Shown: one piece after another, positions 1 to 7,995 of the stretch
Position numbering within the stretch: the first letter of the stretch is position 1
How the letters are laid out: the number at the start of each line of letters is the position of its first letter
DNA from: Streptomyces lanatus
GTDB lineage: Bacteria; Actinomycetota; Actinomycetes; Streptomycetales; Streptomycetaceae
Length of the DNA stretch: 64,000 nt
Assembly: GCF_014655715.1 (NCBI RefSeq)
Contig: NZ_BNBM01000005.1
Location: forward strand, 434,001-498,000
Direction of reading: 5' to 3'
Program-made: the position numbers and the translations under genes
Notes under the pieces: model-generated
What the model was told of the DNA's origin: nothing
What the model saw: the letters and a program-made list of their open reading frames with translations, nothing else
Database searches by the model: none

Positions 1-441
1 CTGCACGATGAACCCGCTGTACACGACGCCGAACACCCACTCGTCCAGGAACGGCTCACCCGCCGGGCCGCGGTGGCCGCCCCCGCCGAACGCCCGCACC
101 ACGAGCTGGAGCGGGAACCCGGCCATGATCGGCGCGAGCAGCCCGGTCGCCACCCAGGCCGGGAGGACCAGCAGCCACGCCGGCACCCGCAGCCCCCACG
201 GCCGGGTCAGCACCAGCGCGAGCACGATGACCGCGCTGTCCAGCAGCACGGACAGACCGTTGGCCACCGCCATGGTCGCCCGGTGCTCCAGCAGCGAGCT
301 GCCGTCCGGGATCCCGAGGTGACTCCCGGCGATCCAGGCGGCCTTGAGCCCGAGATACGGCACACAGGAGACGATCGCGACGGCCCGCAGCACCCGACGC
401 GGGTGGCTCAGCAGGACAGGGCCGGAGAGTGTCTGCGTCAT
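1..441 (-). CDS. Multi-pass membrane protein, 3' part missing
   Basis: The gene begins with ATG at 441 (MTQTLSGPVL) and stays open for 147 codons to the window edge, so its C-terminus is outside. The visible part has several hydrophobic stretches separated by short polar loops (for example around AIVSCVPYLGLKAAW, SVLLDSAVIVLALVL and VPAWLLVLPAWVATGLL), as expected of an integral membrane protein with at least three or four spanning helices. I do not recognise the family. It lies 80 bp upstream of the acetyltransferase gene but reads in the same direction after it, so the two could share a transcript. No function is proposed. Confidence 0.7.
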   Translation of the reverse strand, partial: MTQTLSGPVLLSHPRRVLRAVAIVSCVPYLGLKAAWIAGSHLGIPDGSSLLEHRATMAVANGLSVLLDSAVIVLALVLTRPWGLRVPAWLLVLPAWVATGLLAPIMAGFPLQLVVRAFGGGGHRGPAGEPFLDEWVFGVVYSGFIVQ

Positions 442-521
442 GCGTCCACGCTCCCGCGCGGCGGCCGGGGCGCACCTCCTGCGCGACGGTGATCCGTCTC
501 CGCCGCGCGGGGGAGGCCCGC

Positions 522-1010
522 TCAGCCCTCCAGGGCCAGGACCAGCTCGTCGATCTCCTCGCCGCGCGCGTTCGCGAAGCCACGCGCCTGCGCGGTCACC
601 CGGAAGCCGCACTTGCGCAGCACCCGCAGCGAGCCCTCGTTGTCCGCCGCCGCCCGTGCGTACAGCGGGCGTTCGGGCACCTCGGCGAGCAGTCCCCGCA
701 GGGCGGCGGTGGCGACACCGCGGCCCCAGTAGGCGCGGTCGACCCAGTAGGTGACCTCGCGCTCGCCCGGCTCCCCGTACACCGCCGCACTGCCCACCAC
801 GTCACCGTCGGCGAGGATCGTGCGATGGACGGCCGACGAGGCCAGGATCCGCTTCCAGTGCGCGTCGAAGGCGTCCCGGTCGGCCGGGTCCTTGGGGGTG
901 AAAGCCGCCATGCGCAGGGCCACGGGGTCGTTCATCTGCCGGTAGAAGGCCGGGAGATCGCTGGCGTGAACCGCGCGCAGTTCCACATGCATTTCTCTGG
1001 CGTCATCCAT
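522..1010 (-). CDS. GNAT family N-acetyltransferase (RimJ/RimL-like)
   Basis: This 162-residue protein has the GNAT fold layout: an N-terminal strand-helix (residues about 7-35), a central strand with EREVTYWVDRAYWGRG, and the acetyl-CoA pyrophosphate loop YWGRGVATAAL, followed by NEGSLRVLRKCGF, the usual asparagine-containing helix of RimJ/RimL-type enzymes that acetylate protein N-termini or small amines. The substrate cannot be told from sequence. The start could also be the ATG at 992 (MHVELRAV). The gene begins only 4 bp after the stop of the IclR-type regulator gene, so the two are probably co-transcribed. Confidence 0.85.
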   Translation of the reverse strand: MDDAREMHVELRAVHASDLPAFYRQMNDPVALRMAAFTPKDPADRDAFDAHWKRILASSAVHRTILADGDVVGSAAVYGEPGEREVTYWVDRAYWGRGVATAALRGLLAEVPERPLYARAAADNEGSLRVLRKCGFRVTAQARGFANARGEEIDELVLALEG

Positions 1011-1014
1011 GGAG

Positions 1015-1788
1015 TCAGAGCCTACGGGTGGCCAGTGTCAGCCGGTCACGCGCGTCGAACAGTGCGTCCTTCACCATCTGTTCGTGCGCCGGCGTCAGCC
1101 GGGCCACCGGCACCGAGCAGCTGATCGCGTCGCGGGCCGGAGTGCGGTACGGGATCGCCACACCGAAGCAGCGCAGGCCCAGGGTGTTCTCCTCGCGGTC
1201 CACGGCGAAGCCCTGCTCACGGACCTGGTGGAGCTCCTCGATGAGCTTCTCCCGGTCGGTGATCGTGTTCTCGGTCAGCGCGGGCAGCGTCTCCGGGAGC
1301 ATCTTGCGGACCTGTTCGTCCGAGTACGTGCTCAGCAGCGCCTTGCCCAGCGACGTCGAGTGCGCGGGCAGGCGGCGGCCGACCCGGGTGAAGGGGCGCA
1401 GATAGTGCTGGGACTGGCGGGTGGCGAGGTAGACGACGTTCGTGCCGTCGAGACGCGCCAGGTGGATGGTCTCCGTGGTGTCGTCGGACAGCCGGTCCAG
1501 GGTCGGCCGGGCCGCCGCGACCACCTCGTCGCCGTCGATGTACGACGTGCCGACGAGGAGCGCCCGTACGCCGATGCCGTACCGCGTGCCCGTCGCGTCG
1601 GTCTCCACCCAGCCCAGCTCGACCAGAGTGCGCAGCAACATATAGAGGCTGGACTTCGGATATCCGACGGCCTCCTGGACCGCCGCGAGGGAGTGCATGC
1701 CGGGGCGCCCGGCGAAGTATTCGAGCAGTTCAACCGTCCGTACCGCGGACTTGACCTGCGCTCCGCCGCCCGTCTCGCCTGCCGACAT
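1015..1788 (-). CDS. IclR family transcriptional regulator
   Basis: This is a DNA-binding repressor or activator of the IclR family, 257 residues from the ATG at 1788. An upstream in-frame ATG at 1842 would add 18 residues not typical of the family. The N-terminal winged helix-turn-helix (about residues 11-70; SLAAVQEAVGYPKSSLYMLL is the recognition part) is followed by the IclR effector domain, with PAHSTSLGKALLS and VDREENTLGLRCFGVAI characteristic of that domain. It is divergent from the aldehyde dehydrogenase gene. IclR regulators usually control the neighbouring catabolic gene, so this one is inferred to regulate the dehydrogenase through the inverted repeat between them. The effector is probably a sugar-acid or keto-acid intermediate, which is inference. 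Confidence 0.9.
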   Translation of the reverse strand: MSAGETGGGAQVKSAVRTVELLEYFAGRPGMHSLAAVQEAVGYPKSSLYMLLRTLVELGWVETDATGTRYGIGVRALLVGTSYIDGDEVVAAARPTLDRLSDDTTETIHLARLDGTNVVYLATRQSQHYLRPFTRVGRRLPAHSTSLGKALLSTYSDEQVRKMLPETLPALTENTITDREKLIEELHQVREQGFAVDREENTLGLRCFGVAIPYRTPARDAISCSVPVARLTPAHEQMVKDALFDARDRLTLATRRL

Positions 1789-1850
1789 CGCCCTTGACCC
1801 CTTCGTTCGACGGGAAATAGTCTCCGACAGCGTATTCATCATCAGAGACA

Positions 1851-1870
1851 GTGTTCAGCATATCGAACAC
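1851..1870. promoter_or_regulatory. Inverted repeat, putative IclR operator
   Basis: GTGTTC, an 8-bp spacer and GAACAC form a perfect 6-bp inverted repeat between the divergent IclR gene and the dehydrogenase gene. It lies 50 bp before the dehydrogenase GTG start, a suitable place for a regulator site. Binding by the IclR protein is inferred from position only. Confidence 0.45.
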
Positions 1871-1920
1871 ACCTGGTGGATGACCCAGTACTGCGCAAAA
1901 CATGTGTGGAGGGACCCGCG

Positions 1921-3450
1921 GTGGCAGCAGCACCAGTCTGGAGTGTCGACCCCCGAACCGGGAAGCAGCGTGAACAGGTTGCGGTGGAGGCCACAGCCCA
2001 GGAGGTGGACGAAGCCGTCCGCGCCGCGCACGAGGCGCGCCCGTCGCTGGCCGACCGTACCGTCCGCGCGGCCTTCCTGCGCACCGCCGCCGACCGGCTC
2101 CAGGGCGCCAAGGACCACCTTGTGGAGGCCGCCGACGCCGAGACCGCGCTCGGCCCGGTCCGCCTCACCGGCGAGCTCGCCCGCACCTGCTACCAGCTGA
2201 GGGCGTTCGCGGACATCGTCGACGAGGGCGCCTTCCTGGACGTCGTCATCAACCACCCCGACGACACCGCGACCCCGCCGATCCCGGACCTGCGCCGCTA
2301 CAAGGTGCCGCTCGGCGTCGTCGCCGTCTACTCGGCGTCCAACTTCCCCTTCGCCTTCTCCGTCGCCGGCGGCGACACCGCGAGCGCGCTCGCCGCGGGC
2401 TGCCCCGTCGTCGTCAAGGCCCACCCCGACCACCCGGCCCTGTCGGAACTGGTCGCCAAGGTGCTGCGTACGGCCGCCGCCGAGCACGGCATCCCGGCCG
2501 GTGTCGTCGGCCTGGTGCACGGCTTCGAGGCCGGCATCGAACTGATCAAGCACCCGCTGGTCACGGCTGCGGGCTTCACCGGTTCGGTACGAGGGGGCCG
2601 CGCCCTCTTCGACGCGGCCGCCGCCCGCCCGGTCCCGATCCCCTTCCACGGCGAACTGGGCTCCCTGAACCCCGTCGTGATCACCGAGGCCGCGGCTGCC
2701 GAGCGGGCCGAGGCCATCGGCACCGGGCTCGCGGGCTCCATGACGCTGGGCGTCGGCCAGTTCTGTGTGAAGCCGGGGCTTGTCCTGGTGCCGTCCGGTG
2801 CCGCCGGTGACGGCCTGGTCAAGTCCTTGACGGACGCCGTCAGCGACACCGACTCGGGCGTTCTGCTGGACCACCGCATGCGGGACAACTTCATCGCCGG
2901 GGTCGCCGAGCGCGGCGAGCTGGCGGACGTGGAGTCCCCGGTGACACCGGGAGCGGGCGGTGAGCACACCGTGAGCGCCGGGTTCCTCACGGTCGGCGCC
3001 GAGAAGCTGGCGAGCGAGGGGGCGTACGACCTGCTCCTGGAGGAGTGCTTCGGGCCGGTGACGGTGGTGGTGCGCTATGACGACGACGACCAGGCGCGGG
3101 CCGTGCTGTCCCGGCTGCCGGGGAATCTCACGGCGACGGTTCACCTGTCGGCTTCGGAGGCCGCCGGTGAGGGGCGTGGCGCGGAGATCCTCGCGGAGCT
3201 GACGCCGCTGGCCGGTCGTGTGCTGGTCAATGGGTGGCCTACGGGGGTTGCTGTGGCGCCGGCCCAGCATCACGGTGGGCCCTACCCGGCTACGACCTCG
3301 ACGTCCACGTCGGTGGGCGGGACGGCGATTGAGCGGTGGATGCGGCCGGTTGCCTATCAGGGGGCGCCGGAGGCGTTGCTGCCGGTTGAGCTGCGGGATG
3401 AGAACGTGCTGGGGCTGCCGCGTCGGTTCAACGGGCGGCTGGAGCGATAG
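1921..3450 (+). CDS. Aldehyde dehydrogenase (NADP+), alpha-ketoglutaric semialdehyde dehydrogenase type
   Basis: This enzyme oxidises an aldehyde to its acid with NAD(P)+. The sequence belongs to the branch that includes alpha-ketoglutaric semialdehyde dehydrogenases of sugar-acid and hydroxyproline breakdown, which are about 500-530 residues long. The start is taken as GTG 1921, giving 509 residues, because GGAGGG ends 7 bases before it; the ATG at 1876 would lie next to the operator-like repeat. Visible parts are SASNFPFAFS at the start of the cofactor domain, the general-base Glu in HGELGSLNP (about residue 245) and the catalytic Cys in GVGQFCVKPG (about residue 282). The neighbouring IclR regulator fits control by a keto-acid pathway, but the dehydratase that usually accompanies glucarate or galactarate breakdown is not beside it, so the physiological substrate is open. 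Confidence 0.85.
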   Translation: MAAAPVWSVDPRTGKQREQVAVEATAQEVDEAVRAAHEARPSLADRTVRAAFLRTAADRLQGAKDHLVEAADAETALGPVRLTGELARTCYQLRAFADIVDEGAFLDVVINHPDDTATPPIPDLRRYKVPLGVVAVYSASNFPFAFSVAGGDTASALAAGCPVVVKAHPDHPALSELVAKVLRTAAAEHGIPAGVVGLVHGFEAGIELIKHPLVTAAGFTGSVRGGRALFDAAAARPVPIPFHGELGSLNPVVITEAAAAERAEAIGTGLAGSMTLGVGQFCVKPGLVLVPSGAAGDGLVKSLTDAVSDTDSGVLLDHRMRDNFIAGVAERGELADVESPVTPGAGGEHTVSAGFLTVGAEKLASEGAYDLLLEECFGPVTVVVRYDDDDQARAVLSRLPGNLTATVHLSASEAAGEGRGAEILAELTPLAGRVLVNGWPTGVAVAPAQHHGGPYPATTSTSTSVGGTAIERWMRPVAYQGAPEALLPVELRDENVLGLPRRFNGRLER

Positions 3451-3484
3451 CGCCGTAGGGGTTGCGGGGGATTGCCGGCCGCGG

Positions 3485-3540
3485 GTTCATCGTGGCTTGT
3501 CGCGCAGTTCCCCGCGCCCCTTGGGGCGTTGCAGATCCCG
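3485..3540. repeat. Streptomyces-type dispersed 3'-end repeat, copy C
   Basis: This segment downstream of the dehydrogenase stop contains GTGGCTTGTCGCGCAGTTCC followed by CCCGCGCCCCTTGGGGCG. It shares the CGCGCCCCT end and the GTGGCTnGTCGCGC core with the repeats at 19931 and 26236. The CGCCCC/GGGGCG arms form a tight hairpin, so it may act as a transcript end. Confidence 0.5.
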
Positions 3541-3579
3541 GCGCCCAGAGGATGGGCGCGCTTGTTCTACTGAGACACT

Positions 3580-4194
3580 GTGGCGATGGACGTGCAACTT
3601 CCCGAACTGCCCTTCCCCCTCCGTACCTACGGCCCCGACGGGCACTGGCTCTACGAGGACGGCATCCTCTCCGGCTGGGCCGGGTCCCGGCAGGATCGTT
3701 TCGTGCCGCCGACCGGCGAGGGGCTCGACCCCGCCTCCGACGCGCCGCGACTGCTGGGAGCGCCCGAGGGCGACTTCCAGCTGATCGCGCGGGTCACCGT
3801 CGGGTTCGCCGCCGCCTTCGACGCGGGGGTGCTCTACGTCCATGTCGGGGAGCGGGCCTGGGCGAAGCTGTGTCTGGAGTACTCGCCGGATGTGCCGACC
3901 GTGTGCACGGTGGTCACCCGTGGGCACTCCGATGACGCCAACTCCTTCTCGGTGGAGGGCAGTTCGGTCTGGCTGCGGGTGAGCAGGACCGGGCGGGCCT
4001 TCGCCTTCCACGCCTCCCGGGACGGTGAGCGCTGGACCTTCGTCCGGCTGTTCACGCTGGGGGACGAGAAGGAGACCGACGCCGCCCTGGTCGGCTTCAT
4101 GACGCAGTCGCCGATGGGGGAGGGGTGTGTCGTGACGTACGACCACCTGGAGTTCAGGCCCGACTGGCCGAAGGACCTGCGAGACGGAAGCTGA
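3580..4194 (+). CDS. DUF1349 domain protein, concanavalin-like fold
   Basis: The protein has 204 residues and matches the DUF1349 pattern. It has an early glycine- and tryptophan-rich segment (SGWAGSRQDRFV), alternating beta strands (FQLIARVTVGF, AGVLYVHVGERAWAKLCLEYS) and the conserved WLRVSRTGRAFAFHAS and GFMTQSPMGEGCVVTYDHLEF blocks. Family members have a concanavalin A-like jelly-roll fold and probably bind or hydrolyse carbohydrate; the exact activity is not known. Translation could begin at GTG 3580 or ATG 3586. Its last 41 bases overlap the convergent exporter gene on the other strand. Confidence 0.8.
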   Translation: MAMDVQLPELPFPLRTYGPDGHWLYEDGILSGWAGSRQDRFVPPTGEGLDPASDAPRLLGAPEGDFQLIARVTVGFAAAFDAGVLYVHVGERAWAKLCLEYSPDVPTVCTVVTRGHSDDANSFSVEGSSVWLRVSRTGRAFAFHASRDGERWTFVRLFTLGDEKETDAALVGFMTQSPMGEGCVVTYDHLEFRPDWPKDLRDGS

Positions 4195-5542
4195 GTGCGA
4201 ACGTCAGCGTGAGCAGGGCCGCGCTGATGAGCAGGCTCAGCCGCATGCCCCCGACGAACCCGTCGGAGACCAGCGCCCCGAAGACGGCGATGCCCAGACC
4301 GCCGGACACCTGGCGTGCCGCGTTGAGCACACCGGCCGCCAGGCCCGCCCGCTCGGCCGGTACGGCGTCCATCATCGCCGCGGTGAGCGGCGGCACCGTC
4401 AGCGCGCAGCCCAGGGCCATGGGGACGAGGAGCACGGCCACCAGCGACGAGGGTGTGCCGGCGTCGACGTACAGGAGCAGGAGCAGCCCCGCGACGGCCA
4501 GGGCCTGTCCCACCAGCATGGGCAGCCGGGGACCGTACCGGCCGGCGAGCTTGCCCGCCACGACGTTCGTCACCGCGATCAGCCCGGTCATCGGCAGGAA
4601 CAGCAGCCCGGCGTACAGCGGGGAACGGTCCTGCACCTGCTGGAAGAAGAGCGAGAAGACGAACACCAGGCTGTAGAAGGCGACGCTGACCGCGGCTCCC
4701 GCCGCGACCGTCGCCGTCACTGTCCGGTCGCGGAAGAGGTCGAGGGGGACGACCGGATGCGGTCCGCGTGCCTCGATCCGGAAGAACGCCACGGCCGCCA
4801 CCACGGCCACCGCCAGCGCCGCCCAGCCCGCCGTCCCGCCCTCGATCACCGCGAAGGCCAGGGCCGTGAGCGCCACCACCGCGGTCAGCTGGCCCGGCAG
4901 ATCGAGCGGTGCCGGACGGCGCGGTGAGCGCGGGGTCCGGATCAGGAGCAGCAGGATCATGATGCCCACCGGCACATTGACGAAGAAGATCCCCCGCCAG
5001 TCCCAGGCCGTGGTCAGCGCGCCGCCCGCCACCGGACCGAGCGCCACCGCGACCGAACCGCCCGCCGCCCACAGCGCCACCGCGCGGGCCCGTCGGGCCG
5101 GATCGTCGTACGCCTGCCGCACCAGGGCGAGCGACGCCGGGAGCACGGCGGCCGCCGCCACGCCCTGCACCACCCGCGCACCGATCAGCGTCGGCAGATT
5201 CGGCGCCAGACCGCAGGCCACCGAGGCGAGCGTGAACACGACGGTGCCGAGCGCGTAGGCCCGGCTCGCGCCCGCCCGGTCCGCGAACGCCCCGGTCGAC
5301 AGCATCAGCGCGGCGAAGGCCAGGGTGTACGCGTCCACCACCCACTGGATGCCGGACATACCGCTGTCCAGCGTGGAGCCGATCGCGGGCAGCGCCACGT
5401 TCACCACGGAGGCGTCGAGGCAGATCAGCGCGAAGCCGAGGAGGGCGGCGGTCACGGTGAGCGCGGGGGAGGGCCTGGTGGGGCCCAACTCGCGGACAGG
5501 CGCGGCGAGTTCGGGCTTCTCCAGGGGCGGGTTCGTCGACAT
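4154..5542 (-). CDS. MFS drug exporter, DHA2 (EmrB/QacA) type
   Basis: This inner-membrane proton-coupled exporter has 462 residues from the ATG at 5542. Motif C and D regions of the 14-helix DHA2 group are visible: LICLDASVVNVALPAIG in helix 1, WVVDAYTLAFAALMLSTGAFADRAGASRAY (motif A region, helices 2-3) and GPVAGGALTTAWDWRGIFFVNVPVG (antiporter motif C and D). The C-terminal half repeats the pattern, ending near LSFRLAGPSASRA. The reading frame stays open upstream of 5542, but that extension runs antisense through the GlxA gene and is not credible. It is divergent from the GlxA-family regulator, which is the likely controller of its expression. The substrate is unknown. Confidence 0.88.
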   Translation of the reverse strand: MSTNPPLEKPELAAPVRELGPTRPSPALTVTAALLGFALICLDASVVNVALPAIGSTLDSGMSGIQWVVDAYTLAFAALMLSTGAFADRAGASRAYALGTVVFTLASVACGLAPNLPTLIGARVVQGVAAAAVLPASLALVRQAYDDPARRARAVALWAAGGSVAVALGPVAGGALTTAWDWRGIFFVNVPVGIMILLLLIRTPRSPRRPAPLDLPGQLTAVVALTALAFAVIEGGTAGWAALAVAVVAAVAFFRIEARGPHPVVPLDLFRDRTVTATVAAGAAVSVAFYSLVFVFSLFFQQVQDRSPLYAGLLFLPMTGLIAVTNVVAGKLAGRYGPRLPMLVGQALAVAGLLLLLYVDAGTPSSLVAVLLVPMALGCALTVPPLTAAMMDAVPAERAGLAAGVLNAARQVSGGLGIAVFGALVSDGFVGGMRLSLLISAALLTLTFALSFRLAGPSASRA

Positions 5543-5550
5543 GGCTCCAT

Positions 5551-5568
5551 GCTGCGGATCTCCGCAGC
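5551..5568. promoter_or_regulatory. Palindrome between exporter and GlxA gene
   Basis: GCTGCGGA, a 2-bp centre and TCCGCAGC form a perfect 8-bp inverted repeat 8 bp before the exporter start and 45 bp before the regulator start. Its position in the 70-bp divergent gap suggests an operator controlling both genes. The binding protein, perhaps the GlxA-type product, is inferred. Confidence 0.45.
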
Positions 5569-5612
5569 CGTAGAGTAGTGGCCGCAATGCCATGTACCCG
5601 GAGGTTCTGGCC

Positions 5613-6608
5613 ATGTCCCAGTCGAGCGTGCCGCACCGCATCGCCGTCATCGCACCCTCGCCCGTGTCGATGTTCAACCTCGCCATCCCGGAGATGCTCT
5701 TCGGCAAGGTCGTCAGGGACGGGCTGCCGGGGTACGAGGTGGTCGTCTGCGCGGCCGAGCCGGGGCCCGTGCCCACCTCCGGCGGCCTCGACCTGTATGT
5801 ACGGCACGGCCTCGACGCCGTGCGGGACGCCGACACGGTGATCGTGGCGGGCACCGGGGCGCCGTACGAGCCGGAGGCGCGGATCGTGGCCGCCGTCCGG
5901 GAGGCGGCGGCCGCCGGCAAGCGCATCGCGTCGCTGTGCACCGGCGCCTTCCAACTGGCCGAGGCGGGCCTGCTCCAGGGGCGCCGGGCCACCACCTACT
6001 GGGCGCACGCCGCGGAACTGCGCAGGCGGTACCCGCAGATCGACCTGCGCGGAGACGTGCTCTACGTGCAGGACGGCCCGTATCTGACCGCGTCCGGCTA
6101 CGCCGCCGGCATCGACCTGTGCCTGCACATCATCCGCACCGACTATGGCGCCGCCGTCGCCAACGAGGTCGCCCGCGGTGCCCTCGTCGCACCCGTACGG
6201 CCCGGCGGCCAGACCCAGTTCACCCAGACCCCGCTGCCGCCCGAGCGCGGCACCGCCTGCGCCGACACCCGCGGCTGGGCCATGCGCAACCTCGACAAGC
6301 CGCTCACCCTCACCGACCTGGCCCGCCACGCCGGCGTCAGCGTCCGCACCCTGACCCGCCGGTTCCACGCCGAGAGCGGGGTGAGCCCGCTGCAGTGGCT
6401 GCTCCACCAGCGCATCGAGCGGGCCAAGGAACTGCTGGAGACCACCGCCCTGCCCATGGACCAGCTGGCCCGCGCCTGCGGCCTGGGCACGGCCGATTCG
6501 CTGCGCGGGCATCTGGTCCGCCGTACGGGGTTGACGCCGAGCGCCTACCGGGCGCAGTTCAGCCGGCTCGGAACCGGGGCGTCCGAGGTCACGTCCTCCG
6601 TTGCATGA
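5613..6608 (+). CDS. GlxA family transcriptional regulator (DJ-1/PfpI + AraC HTH)
   Basis: This regulator of 331 residues has an N-terminal DJ-1/PfpI-like domain (about 5-170; VIVAGTGAPYEPEA and the nucleophile-elbow-like RIASLCTGAFQLAEAG) and a C-terminal AraC-type DNA-binding domain (about 220-320) with two helix-turn-helices, LTDLARHAGVSVRTLTRRF and MDQLARACGLGTADSLRGH. The start is ATG 5613, with GGAGG at 5600-5604; an in-frame ATG at 5592 lies upstream of that site. GlxA-type proteins often control an adjacent transport or catabolic gene, here the divergent MFS exporter. Its stop overlaps the start of the next acetyltransferase gene (ATGA), so the two are translationally coupled. Confidence 0.92.
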   Translation: MSQSSVPHRIAVIAPSPVSMFNLAIPEMLFGKVVRDGLPGYEVVVCAAEPGPVPTSGGLDLYVRHGLDAVRDADTVIVAGTGAPYEPEARIVAAVREAAAAGKRIASLCTGAFQLAEAGLLQGRRATTYWAHAAELRRRYPQIDLRGDVLYVQDGPYLTASGYAAGIDLCLHIIRTDYGAAVANEVARGALVAPVRPGGQTQFTQTPLPPERGTACADTRGWAMRNLDKPLTLTDLARHAGVSVRTLTRRFHAESGVSPLQWLLHQRIERAKELLETTALPMDQLARACGLGTADSLRGHLVRRTGLTPSAYRAQFSRLGTGASEVTSSVA

Positions 6609-7108
6609 TCAGTGACCGAGCGACCACGAGTCGTGTGATCCGCACCGTGCTGCCCGCCGAGGCCGAGGACATCGCCGCTCTGCACGCGCGGGCCCGGGCG
6701 ACGTACTACCCCGACGGGCTGCCGCAGGACGGCACCGACTGGACCGCCGCCTGGCAGGAGGCCATCGCCCGGCCGGACGGGCATGTGCTGTGCGTGGTGG
6801 AGGAGGGGCGGATCGTCGGGCTGGCGTCCTTCCGTACGCCCGAGGGTGCCGCCGTCGACACGGTCAAGCTGTTCCAGTTCCATGTCGACCCCGAGCACTG
6901 GCGCCGCGGTGTCGGTACGGCGCTGCACGCGGCCTGTCTGGAGGAGTGGCGGGCCGACGGCAAGCGCACCGCCGTGCTCGACGTGCATGTGGACAACCGG
7001 CGCGCCCAGGCCTTCTACGCCGGCCGGGGATGGCTGCCCGACCCCGAGAACCCGCCCGCCGAGGGCGATCACCATCTGTATCTGAGGTTCTCCGTGACCG
7101 GGGAATGA
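6605..7108 (+). CDS. GNAT family N-acetyltransferase
   Basis: This 167-residue protein has the GNAT motif A segment FHVDPEHWRRGVGTALHAACLEEW, in which RRGVGTALH binds the acetyl-CoA pyrophosphate. It is followed by TAVLDVHVDNRRAQAFYAGRGW, the motif B helix with the usual NxxAxxFY signature of small-molecule or protein N-acetyltransferases. The ATG overlaps the stop of the GlxA-family gene by four bases, so it is expressed with that regulator. The substrate is unknown; a role in modifying the compound sensed by the regulator or exported by the divergent MFS pump is possible but speculative. Confidence 0.88.
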   Translation: MISDRATTSRVIRTVLPAEAEDIAALHARARATYYPDGLPQDGTDWTAAWQEAIARPDGHVLCVVEEGRIVGLASFRTPEGAAVDTVKLFQFHVDPEHWRRGVGTALHAACLEEWRADGKRTAVLDVHVDNRRAQAFYAGRGWLPDPENPPAEGDHHLYLRFSVTGE

Positions 7109-7183
7109 AGCCCGCTGCTTGAACGTTCACCCACTCGGCGGAGGGTGTCTCCGTATCCGTTCGAGCTGGAGAGAGCCGAAGAC

Positions 7184-7900
7184 ATGCGCGTCGAGATCTG
7201 GAGCGACATCGCCTGCCCCTGGTGCTATGTGGGCAAGGCCCGCTTCGAGAAGGCGCTGGAGGCCTTCCCGCACCGCGACCAGGTCGAGGTGGTGCACCGT
7301 TCCTTCGAACTGGACCCCGGGCGCGCCAAGGGTGACATCCAGCCCGTGATCACCATGCTCACGAAGAAGTACGGCATGAGCGCCGCGCAGGCCCAGGCCG
7401 GTGAGGAGAACCTCGGCGCGCAGGCCGCCGCGGAGGGGCTCGCGTACCGCACCCAGGGCCGCGACCACGGCAACACCTTCGACATGCACCGGCTGCTGCA
7501 CCTCGCCAAGGAGCAGGGCCGGCAGGACGCGCTGATCCAGGCCCTGTACAAGGCGAACTTCGCCGAGGAGCGGTCCCTGTTCTCCGAGGGCGACGAGCGG
7601 CTCGTGGAGCTGGCCGTGGCCGCCGGGCTCGACGCCGACGACGCCCGCAAGGTCCTCGCCGACCCCGACGCCTACGCCGACGACGTCCGAGCCGACGAGC
7701 GTGAGGCCGCCCAGCTCGGGGCCAACGGCGTGCCCTTCTTCGTCCTCGACCGCAAGTACGGCGTCTCCGGCGCCCAGCCCGCAGAGGTCTTCGAGCAGGC
7801 CCTGACACAGGCCTGGGGCGAGCGGTCGCCGCTTCAGCTCATCGACCAGGGTGACGCGGACGCGTGCGGCCCCGACGGGTGCGCGGTGCCGCAGAACTAA
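7184..7900 (+). CDS. DsbA family oxidoreductase, FrnE-like
   Basis: This is a cytoplasmic thioredoxin-fold oxidoreductase of 238 residues from the ATG at 7184; there is a purine-rich GGAGAG site upstream, and no signal peptide. The redox motif is IACPWCYVG, with the two cysteines at residues 11 and 14 right after the first strand, as in the FrnE subfamily. The helical insert (about 65-160) and the cis-proline loop GANGVPFFVLDRKYGVSGAQ complete the fold. FrnE proteins take part in disulfide handling under oxidative stress or in polyketide biosynthesis; which applies here is not evident. The extreme C-terminus DACGPDGCAVPQN has two extra cysteines, common in actinobacterial members. Confidence 0.88.
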   Translation: MRVEIWSDIACPWCYVGKARFEKALEAFPHRDQVEVVHRSFELDPGRAKGDIQPVITMLTKKYGMSAAQAQAGEENLGAQAAAEGLAYRTQGRDHGNTFDMHRLLHLAKEQGRQDALIQALYKANFAEERSLFSEGDERLVELAVAAGLDADDARKVLADPDAYADDVRADEREAAQLGANGVPFFVLDRKYGVSGAQPAEVFEQALTQAWGERSPLQLIDQGDADACGPDGCAVPQN

Positions 7901-7952
7901 AAGCGCAGGTGACGGCGGATCTATAAGGACTGCTTGGCGAAACCACGCAGAA

Positions 7953-7968
7953 ATAGTCAATGGACTAT
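7953..7968. promoter_or_regulatory. Palindrome ATAGTC-N4-GACTAT, putative operator
   Basis: A perfect 6-bp inverted repeat sits 28 bp before the chosen start of the aminotransferase-fold gene. An alternative ATG at 7960 would lie inside the palindrome, which argues that translation starts further down at 7996. The shape suits MarR/HxlR/PadR-size regulators; none is encoded next door. Confidence 0.45.
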
Positions 7969-7995
7969 CAGTTCTCCCGGGCCCAGAGTGGAGCC

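Noticed and set aside
1820..1849. GTCTC-N20-GAGAC inverted repeat near the IclR operator
   Set aside because: Short arms with a long spacer; the better-placed GTGTTC-N8-GAACAC was kept instead.
3834..6512. Open frame of 892 codons on the minus strand
   Set aside because: Antisense or out of frame over DUF1349, exporter and GlxA-type genes; low-complexity Gly/Arg/Ala composition.
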